Source: Phycisphaerales bacterium UBA1910
GTDB taxonomy: Bacteria > Planctomycetota > Phycisphaerae > Phycisphaerales > UBA1924
Direction: 5' to 3'
Length of the DNA stretch: 16,333 nucleotides
Assembly: GCA_002337545.1 (NCBI GenBank)
Contig: DDGE01000049.1
Span: forward strand, 10,129-26,461
Positions 6,978-12,767 of this stretch are shown piece by piece; the first letter of the stretch is position 1, and every line of letters begins with the position of its first letter. The translations under genes were made by a program, and so were the position numbers. The notes beneath the pieces are model-generated. The model ran no database searches and was not told where the DNA came from. It saw only the letters and a program-made list of their open reading frames with translations.

Positions 6978-8390
6978 ATGTTCACACGCTGCGTCGCGTT
7001 ATCGTCCGTTTTCATGCCCGTGACCCTCGCGCATGCTCAGTCCACGAGTTATTACGAGATCTCGAAGGATGGGCATCATTTCGCCGTCACCACTGATGAG
7101 CCGAGCGTCGCCCGACGCGGCGCGGATGTCCCGTTCGGGATCGCGCCCGATCAGCAGGTCGATATCCGCCGGCAGATCGGTGGGCTCAAGGTCACGGACA
7201 TCGACGGCGACGGGCACAATGACCTGGTCGCGGTGTGCTACATCTCCAACTCCTTCCCGCCATATGACAGCGCGAAGGACATGATCTTCTTTGGGAACGG
7301 TTCCGGGATCGACACCACGCCGGGCTGGCTGGCCGACGACGACACCCACACGGGCGATGTGCAGATCGGGGATCTCAACAACGACGGGCACCCCGACATC
7401 GTCACGATCCACGGCGGGCTTCGGCGCGACAGCGTCCGCGCATACTTCAACACCGGCTCCGGTGTCCCGACCACGCCGGGGTATGTCAGCAACACCAGCG
7501 CGACCAACTGGGGCACCGCGGGCGTGCTCGCGGATATGGATCAGGACGGCGATCTCGATCTGGTCACAACAAATCAGGGCGTCGCGCCCAATCCGGATCG
7601 CCCGGTCCTGATGTTTGACAATACCGGATCGACGCTCACCACCACCAGCGTGTGGCAGTCCGCGGACCCGGGGATCCAGAACGGGATCGATGCGCGTGAC
7701 ATCACGGGCGACGGCTACCCAGAGCTTGCCGTTGCGAAATGGGTGAACTTCAACTCCGCGATCTACTACAACACAACGGGGACGCCAGACACGCTCCCCC
7801 TTGTGCAGGTGCCCACGAGTGACACAGACCGCGGCGCGCTGTTCTGCGATATCGATAACGACGGTATCTCAGAGGTCGCCATCGGAGGCGACCCGTCAAG
7901 GATCTACGACAATGTCCACGGCGCCCTGCTGGAACGCTACCAGAGCAACCCGCCATTCGCCGGGCCACAGGAGATCGGCATGTACGATGTCGACAACGAT
8001 GGCGACGAAGACTTCGTCGAGGTCCACTTCTCCGATGGACGCACGCATATCTACCTCAACCGTGACGGCGTGATCGATACTGAACCGACCTGGACTTTCG
8101 ATGCCTCAGAGGTTGGCACCGCGATCGCCTTCGGGGACCTCAACTCGGACGGTCTCGATGATCTCGCGATCGGGTACTCGGGTAACACCTGCGTGCGGAT
8201 TTTCTACTCACAGCTCCAGCCCTGCCCCGCGGACCTGACCGGCGACGGCATCCTTGACTTCTTCGATATTTCAGCGTTCCTCAACGCCTACAACGCGATG
8301 GACCCGATCGCGGACTTCGATGGAAACGGCGTGTACGACTTCTTCGATGTGAGCGCGTTCCTGAATGCCTACAACGCCGGCTGCCCATGA
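6978..8390 (+). CDS. exported VCBS/FG-GAP seven-repeat beta-propeller with dockerin tag
   Basis: This is a 470-residue protein. ATG 6978 is chosen over an in-frame ATG at 6885 because it opens the signal peptide (residues 1-20, LAHA before QST) and follows AGGAG (6968-6972) by five bases. Seven VCBS/FG-GAP-type repeats, each with a DxDxDGxxD calcium loop followed by a hydrophobic strand, lie near residues 69, 127, 181, 238, 287, 333 and 383; examples are VTDIDGDGHNDLVAV, IGDLNNDGHPDIVTI and FGDLNSDGLDDLAIG. Seven repeats fit one closed seven-bladed propeller, as in integrin alpha chains, usually a binding or adhesion module. The tag is residues 416-470 (8223-8387), with CPADLTGDGILDFFD as the first loop and ending AGCP. 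No catalytic motif is seen, so a surface binding role is inferred. The ligand is unknown. Confidence 0.92.
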   Translation: MFTRCVALSSVFMPVTLAHAQSTSYYEISKDGHHFAVTTDEPSVARRGADVPFGIAPDQQVDIRRQIGGLKVTDIDGDGHNDLVAVCYISNSFPPYDSAKDMIFFGNGSGIDTTPGWLADDDTHTGDVQIGDLNNDGHPDIVTIHGGLRRDSVRAYFNTGSGVPTTPGYVSNTSATNWGTAGVLADMDQDGDLDLVTTNQGVAPNPDRPVLMFDNTGSTLTTTSVWQSADPGIQNGIDARDITGDGYPELAVAKWVNFNSAIYYNTTGTPDTLPLVQVPTSDTDRGALFCDIDNDGISEVAIGGDPSRIYDNVHGALLERYQSNPPFAGPQEIGMYDVDNDGDEDFVEVHFSDGRTHIYLNRDGVIDTEPTWTFDASEVGTAIAFGDLNSDGLDDLAIGYSGNTCVRIFYSQLQPCPADLTGDGILDFFDISAFLNAYNAMDPIADFDGNGVYDFFDVSAFLNAYNAGCP

Positions 8391-8392
8391 GA

Positions 8393-8419
8393 AAATTTGC
8401 CCAAGATTTGGGCAAATTT
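8393..8419 (+). terminator. perfect 12-pair hairpin just after the propeller stop
   Basis: AAATTTGCCCAA (8393-8404) pairs perfectly with TTGGGCAAATTT (8408-8419) around a GAT loop, starting two bases after the TGA stop. The outer pairs are A/T only, so on either strand the hairpin ends in a short T-run of three, then GCC. It is probably a terminator or mRNA 3'-end stabiliser, weaker than a classical one because the T-run is short. A palindrome, GCCTAGGC (8420-8427), follows at once. Confidence 0.55.
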
Positions 8420-8555
8420 GCCTAGGCATTCCCGATTTTCCTGTATGCTGCGTTTCCGTACTTGGACCAACAGGAGGGGTCGCGCGATTGTCGTGCATTG
8501 TACGGACTATCTACTCGGTCGTATTTTTGACCACTTACGAATCAGGAGAATTTGG

Positions 8556-9887
8556 ATGAGATCGATCACACGGATGATGGTGCTTGTGTGCGCAGCTGGT
8601 AGCATCACACACGCACAAGATGTCTCGGACACGCTCGGAAACCCAGGATTCACGGGTTCCTACGCCGTCGGCTTTGAGATGTATGACGACGGCACAGGCG
8701 AGTCCTTTTACGCAACAGGTCAGTTCGGTGTACCCGGAACGGGCACCTCGAACATCGCACGCTGGGACGGCTCGAGCTGGCAAAGCGTCGGCGGTGGGCT
8801 GATGGGGGCGTACTCCAATGCAATCAAGGCGTACGACGGCGATCTGATCGCTGCGGGCTACTTTGACAGCGCGGGTGGGGTCGCGGACACCGCGAAGCTC
8901 GCTCGCTGGGACGGCACGCAGTGGAACTCGATGGACGCTCAGTCCACCTCGTTCCTGAACTCGATGTGGGATCTGGAAGTCTGGGACGACGGTCTCACCG
9001 GCGAGCAGCTCTACATCGCGGGCAACTATGTTTCGCTCAATGGGCAGACGGGGCTCGATCACATCGCCAAGTGGGATGGGACGAACTACACGCCTGTCGG
9101 CGGGACAATCGGCGGCGCAGTTCCGCTGATCGTGCTCGACCTGCATGTGTCCGATCTTGATGGCACCAGCAAGCTCTACGCCGGTGGTCGCTTCCTGAAC
9201 ATCGGGGGCACCAGCGCGCTCAACATCGCGGTATGGGATGGCACTTCCTGGTCCGATCTCGACGATGGGCTCACCCGCCCGTCCGGGTTCACCCAGGTTC
9301 TGCACATGACGACATGGGACGACGGCTCCGGCCCCGCCCTGTATGTCGGCGGCCGTTTCCAGATCGCTGGCGGCGCAACCGTTTCCCAGAATGTCGCGAA
9401 GTGGGACGGCACTTCATGGTCCTCCATGGGTGACGGGTTCGACGCGGATGTTCAGGAACTCGTTGTCTTTGATGATGGCACGGGCGAAGCGCTCTACGCG
9501 TTCGGCAACTTCACAATGTCCGGCACCACCGTTGTGAATCACGCGGCCAAGTGGAACGGGTCATCGTGGGAGCCCGTCGGAACCGGCGCGAACGCCAACA
9601 TCTTCGGCGGCGGCGTCTTTGACTACGGCGAAGGCCCGGCGCTCGTCGTGGGTGGCAGCTTCTCGCAGTTCGACGGCGTGACGGTGAACCGCGTCGCTGC
9701 ACTGACATCGGATTCGTCCTGCCCCGCCGACCTGACCGGTGACGGCAACCTGGACTTCTTCGATGTGTCCGCGTTCCTCAGCGCATACAACGCGATGGAC
9801 CCGATCGCCGACTTCACGGGTGACGGTGTCTACGACTTCTTCGACGTCAGCGCATTCCTCAGCGCGTACAACGCGGGCTGCCCGTAA
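8556..9887 (+). CDS. exported WDGxxW-repeat (propeller-like) protein with dockerin tag
   Basis: This is a 443-residue protein. ATG 8556 is chosen over an upstream in-frame ATG at 8397 because it opens a signal peptide (residues 1-20, ITHA before QDV) and has AGGAG (8544-8548) seven bases upstream. The body is made of repeats of about 50-56 residues with the pattern LYxGGxFxxxGGxxxxxxAxWDGxxWxxxG. WDG units sit at residues 68-75, 116-123, 171-178, 225-232, 281-288 and 331-338, and a final incomplete unit (VNRVAAL) lies near 378. This pattern resembles the repeat domain of fungal Rax2-like proteins and similar bacterial secreted proteins, and probably folds as a beta-propeller. The tag is 389-443 (9720-9884); its protein sequence is identical to that of the gene at 11276. 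The function is unknown; no enzyme motif is visible. A strong terminator follows. Confidence 0.88.
   Translation: MRSITRMMVLVCAAGSITHAQDVSDTLGNPGFTGSYAVGFEMYDDGTGESFYATGQFGVPGTGTSNIARWDGSSWQSVGGGLMGAYSNAIKAYDGDLIAAGYFDSAGGVADTAKLARWDGTQWNSMDAQSTSFLNSMWDLEVWDDGLTGEQLYIAGNYVSLNGQTGLDHIAKWDGTNYTPVGGTIGGAVPLIVLDLHVSDLDGTSKLYAGGRFLNIGGTSALNIAVWDGTSWSDLDDGLTRPSGFTQVLHMTTWDDGSGPALYVGGRFQIAGGATVSQNVAKWDGTSWSSMGDGFDADVQELVVFDDGTGEALYAFGNFTMSGTTVVNHAAKWNGSSWEPVGTGANANIFGGGVFDYGEGPALVVGGSFSQFDGVTVNRVAALTSDSSCPADLTGDGNLDFFDVSAFLSAYNAMDPIADFTGDGVYDFFDVSAFLSAYNAGCP
9720..9884 (+). repeat. dockerin-tag cassette, copy A (nearly identical to 12485-12649)
   Basis: This 165-base C-terminal tag encodes the same 55 residues as the cassette at 12485-12649. 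By eye, a run of about 71 bases from the CTGG before the first DFFD is identical between the two, followed by only scattered third-position changes and another identical run of about 50 bases. Tags of the other genes differ far more at the DNA level. A recent copy or gene conversion is the simplest explanation. Confidence 0.8.
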
Positions 9888-9894
9888 CAACTTC

Positions 9895-9923
9895 TGGCCA
9901 TTCCTGGCCACGTTGATTGGCCA
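9895..9923. repeat. three TGGCCA palindromes
   Basis: TGGCCA occurs at 9895-9900, 9905-9910 and 9918-9923, just after the WDG-repeat gene and before its terminator. The first two are spaced by exactly ten bases. They could be a binding site or chance in a GC-rich region. Confidence 0.2.
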
Positions 9924-9941
9924 CATTTCGCCTTTTGAAAC

Positions 9942-9970
9942 AACCACCCGCAAGGCGGGTGGTTTTTCTT
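9942..9970 (+). terminator. intrinsic terminator after the WDG-repeat gene
   Basis: AACCACCCGC (9942-9951) pairs perfectly with GCGGGTGGTT (9955-9964) around the loop AAG, followed by TTTTTCTT (9963-9970). It lies 54 bases after the TAA stop and is a textbook rho-independent terminator. Confidence 0.93.
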
Positions 9971-9997
9971 GTATTTTAAGATGCTGATGTCCAGAAT
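9969..9997 (+). promoter_or_regulatory. candidate promoter for the HAF-like/FG-GAP gene pair
   Basis: TTGTAT (9969-9974) and CAGAAT (9992-9997) stand 17 bases apart just after the terminator. They match the sigma-70 consensus at three and four of six positions. The position, directly after a terminator and 90 bases before the next gene, is right, but the match is modest. Confidence 0.25.
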
Positions 9998-10028
9998 ATG
10001 GGTGTGGCACTGGTGTTGCACCGTTTGA

Positions 10029-10056
10029 GTAGCGCCACCATTGGATGAGGCGCTAC
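10029..10056 (+). promoter_or_regulatory. leader hairpin before the HAF-like gene
   Basis: GTAGCGCC (10029-10036) pairs perfectly with GGCGCTAC (10049-10056) around a 12-base loop. It lies 30 bases before the start codon, in the presumed leader, and no T-run follows. It may influence translation or stability, or be an operator; nothing decides between these. Confidence 0.3.
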
Positions 10057-10086
10057 GCATCACTCATCAGCAAGAAGGACAAGACC

Positions 10087-11232
10087 ATGAAGAACATGAT
10101 GATCCAGGGATACGCAGTTGCACTCGTCGCCGCGTGTGGCGCGGCTGCACTCGCCGAAGTCCCGGCTTACAGCGTCGATGTTGTCGCAACGTACACGCAG
10201 AGCACGAACATCCGCGGCGCGAGTGATGCGGGGCTGATCGTTGGCGATCAGGTTGTCAACGGTTTCAGCCGTGGGTTTGTTGCGTCACAAGGCAACGGGA
10301 TCTCATTGCTGCCGTTGCCTCAGGGAGCAACTTCCAGTGTCGCGATGGATGTGAACAACAACGGCACGATCGTTGGCGCAGTGGGCGGCGGGTCTGTATT
10401 TGATGGTGGCGAGCCAGCGATCTGGGTTCCCGATGGAGCTGGCGGCTACACGGTCCACATCCCGCAGCAGTTCGTGACGCAGCCGAGCCCGCTCGGCGAC
10501 CTGGCGATCACTGGCGGCATGGCGACTGCCATCAACGACGCCGGCGTGGTGGTCGGGTGGTCCCGCTACCAGGGTTTCCAGGGCGGCCCGAGCACGCTCT
10601 TCTCGATCGATGAGGCGCCGATCAATCTCGGCCTGCTGGGCTTTGAGGGAACGGTGCAGGACATCAATAACAACAATGTGGCCGTGGGCGGGAACTACAT
10701 CTTTGACATCAACACCAGCACGGCGATCCATATCGGCATCCCTGATGATGTTGGCACTGTGGGTTTCACGCATGTGCTCGGGTACGCGATCAACGATAGC
10801 GAGCAGGTCGTGGCTGCGGCCCATCGGGCGACCTCGACCAACGAGCAGTGGCAGACCTACCTGTATGACAGGGATTGGTCGCCGCTGAACCCGTCGCAGA
10901 TACCGACCCGGTTCGTCGGGTTCTACGACAACAACAACCTTGGCGATGTGTCTGCCTCGGGCGGGATCTATTTCGCGGCCGAGGATGAGCTGGTGCTCGG
11001 GTACAGCTCGCTTATCGCCTCGGAGGATCAGCACTGGGCCGTGGCGATCGGGCACATCGGCACCGACCGGCGAGTGTACACGAGCGCGTACGACGCCGGG
11101 AGCGATATCAACGCGATCGTGGTGCTCGTGCCCGACACGGGCGTCTGTTCAGCGGACCTGACGGGCGACGGTACGCTGGACTTCTTCGACGTGAGCGCGT
11201 TTCTGAACGCGTACAACGCGGGCTGTCCCTGA
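10087..11232 (+). CDS. exported HAF-like repeat protein with a single-repeat dockerin tag
   Basis: This is a 381-residue protein. ATG 10087 is chosen over the in-frame ATG at 10045 because it begins the signal peptide (residues 1-23, AALA before EVPAY) and lies seven bases after GAAGGA (10074-10079). The body has loosely repeated units of the type AxDINxxGxVVGxx, for example IRGASDAGLIVGD, AMDVNNNGTIVGA, ATAINDAGVVVGW and VQDINNNNVAVGG. These recall the 'HAF' extracellular repeat family, probably a beta-propeller of unknown function. The tag (354-381, 11146-11229) has only one EF-hand-like repeat, CSADLTGDGTLDFFD through AGCP, 28 residues instead of 55. The missing piece equals exactly one 27-residue unit, as if the two repeats had recombined into one. 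The next gene starts 43 bases on with no terminator between, so the two are likely co-transcribed. Confidence 0.87.
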   Translation: MKNMMIQGYAVALVAACGAAALAEVPAYSVDVVATYTQSTNIRGASDAGLIVGDQVVNGFSRGFVASQGNGISLLPLPQGATSSVAMDVNNNGTIVGAVGGGSVFDGGEPAIWVPDGAGGYTVHIPQQFVTQPSPLGDLAITGGMATAINDAGVVVGWSRYQGFQGGPSTLFSIDEAPINLGLLGFEGTVQDINNNNVAVGGNYIFDINTSTAIHIGIPDDVGTVGFTHVLGYAINDSEQVVAAAHRATSTNEQWQTYLYDRDWSPLNPSQIPTRFVGFYDNNNLGDVSASGGIYFAAEDELVLGYSSLIASEDQHWAVAIGHIGTDRRVYTSAYDAGSDINAIVVLVPDTGVCSADLTGDGTLDFFDVSAFLNAYNAGCP

Positions 11233-11275
11233 CTGATTCACCTACGACGGGCACCGCCCGGTTCGGAGCACCGCA

Positions 11276-12652
11276 ATGAAACGAAGCACACACAGAACGA
11301 TCTGCTCACTCCTCATCGGAATGGCGAGTGTCGCGAACGGACAGATCATCAGCGAGGACCTCAAGCTGGTGCCGGGCGACGGCACCGTGGGTCAGGAGTT
11401 TGGCTGCGCTGTCGAGATCGATCAGGGCATCATGGTCATTGGCGCTCGGGGTGATTCGACCCTGGGCACCGATGCGGGTGCGGCGTACCTGTTCGACACC
11501 ATGACCGGCGCCCTGATCGCCAAGCTGCTGCCGGATGACGGTGCCGCGGGCGATTCCTTCGGCTATTCCGTCGCCATTCACGACGGTGTGGTGGCTGTTG
11601 GGGCGCCGGAGCATGACGACTCTGGCACAGATTCGGGTGCGGCGTACCTGTTCGACGCCTCGACCGGTGCCCAACTCATGAAGATAACTCCCAACGACGC
11701 GGAAGAGGGCGACGAGTTTGGCAACTCCATCGACATCGATGGCGGCACGATCGCCGTCGGTGCATGGCGCGCCGACGAGTTCGGTGACGCCTCCGGCGCG
11801 GCCTATCTCTTCGACGCGTCCACCGGGATCCAGACCGGCAAGGTGCTGCCCGCAACCGGCGGTAACTTTCAGACATTCGGGGTCTCGGTGGCCGTGGACG
11901 ATGGGATCGTCGCGGTGGGGGCTCGGACGTTCTTTGTGCTCGGTGATGGCTTCACGTTCGCCCGGGTGTACCTGTTCGACGCATCGACTGGAGCGCAGAC
12001 CGGCGTGCTCCGGGCCGACATTGAGAACTTCAACGGAGACCAGGGCGGACACTTTGGTGATTCCGTTGACATCGACGACGGCATCGTGGCCGTCGGCGCA
12101 TGGGGCAGAAGCATCTTCTTCGACCACTCGGGCGCCGCGTACACCTTCGACGCGTCCACGGGTGAGCAGCTGCAGTTCATATTCCCCGCAGACGGGCAAG
12201 ACCGGGACAACTTCGGCGTCTCGGTCGCGATCGACAACGGGGTCATCGCGATCGGTTCACACCAAGATGATGTGAACGGATTCAACGCTGGGTCTGCCTA
12301 TCTCTATGATGGAGTCTCCGGGGTGCTGATGAACAAGGTCCTGGCGAGCGATGGGGCGCCGTCCGATTCTTTCGGCACTTCAGTCGCAATCGAGAACGAG
12401 GTCATCGCGATCGGTGCGATCGGTGATGAGGACAACGGGAGTCGTTCGGGCTCTGTCTATCTCGTTGGTTCTTCGGGCGCATCCTGCCCGGCCGATCTTA
12501 CCGGCGACGGCAATCTGGACTTCTTCGATGTGTCCGCGTTCCTCAGCGCATACAACGCGATGGACCCGATCGCCGACTTCACGGGCGACGGCGTTTACGA
12601 CTTCTTCGACGTCAGCGCATTCCTCAGCGCGTACAACGCGGGCTGTCCGTAA
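11276..12652 (+). CDS. exported FG-GAP seven-repeat beta-propeller with dockerin tag
   Basis: This is a 458-residue protein starting at ATG 11276, with GGAG (11265-11268) seven bases upstream. The signal peptide is residues 1-22 (VANG before QII). Seven clear FG-GAP repeats follow, each of the form FGxSVxIDxGxxxVGAxxD....GAAYLFDxxTG. The FG of each falls at residues 42, 95, 148, 201, 260, 313 and 366, so the period is exactly 53 except for a 59-residue fourth unit. Seven such units make one closed propeller of the integrin-alpha type, typically for binding. The strict spacing points to fairly recent internal duplication. The tag is 404-458 (12485-12649) and is identical in protein sequence to that of the gene at 8556. 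It is probably expressed with the preceding gene and ends at a strong terminator. The ligand is unknown. Confidence 0.93.
   Translation: MKRSTHRTICSLLIGMASVANGQIISEDLKLVPGDGTVGQEFGCAVEIDQGIMVIGARGDSTLGTDAGAAYLFDTMTGALIAKLLPDDGAAGDSFGYSVAIHDGVVAVGAPEHDDSGTDSGAAYLFDASTGAQLMKITPNDAEEGDEFGNSIDIDGGTIAVGAWRADEFGDASGAAYLFDASTGIQTGKVLPATGGNFQTFGVSVAVDDGIVAVGARTFFVLGDGFTFARVYLFDASTGAQTGVLRADIENFNGDQGGHFGDSVDIDDGIVAVGAWGRSIFFDHSGAAYTFDASTGEQLQFIFPADGQDRDNFGVSVAIDNGVIAIGSHQDDVNGFNAGSAYLYDGVSGVLMNKVLASDGAPSDSFGTSVAIENEVIAIGAIGDEDNGSRSGSVYLVGSSGASCPADLTGDGNLDFFDVSAFLSAYNAMDPIADFTGDGVYDFFDVSAFLSAYNAGCP
12485..12649 (+). repeat. dockerin-tag cassette, copy B (nearly identical to 9720-9884)
   Basis: This is the partner of the cassette at 9720-9884: the encoded 55 residues are the same and the DNA is nearly identical from the CTGG before the first DFFD motif to the stop. 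The few differences I see there are at third codon positions. Upstream of the tag the two genes are unrelated, so the similarity is confined to the cassette. Confidence 0.8.
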
Positions 12653-12700
12653 TCACCGAAGCCTGAGAATCCACTTTCCTTTTCGGTTTGATTCAGGTAT

Positions 12701-12733
12701 AACAGGCGACGCGACGGCGTCGCCTGTTTCTTT
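12701..12733 (+). terminator. intrinsic terminator after the FG-GAP gene
   Basis: AACAGGCGACGC (12701-12712) pairs perfectly with GCGTCGCCTGTT (12717-12728) around the loop GACG, followed by TTTCTTT. The stem is twelve pairs and lies 48 bases after the TAA stop. TATAAC at 12698-12703 overlaps the left arm but lacks a convincing -35, so I read the site as a terminator. Confidence 0.9.
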
Positions 12734-12767
12734 GAGTTCGTACCCAATGTCAAGATAGAGAAGCTTT

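Noticed and set aside
8393-8427. Short repeated AAATTTGCC segments as a CRISPR or transposon end
   Set aside because: They are only the arms of one hairpin. There is no third copy, no spacer array, no transposase and no target-site duplication.
11306-12199. Minus-strand open frame of 297 codons
   Set aside because: It is antisense to the seven-repeat FG-GAP gene. Its apparent repeats mirror the sense repeats, and it has no signal peptide or family motif.
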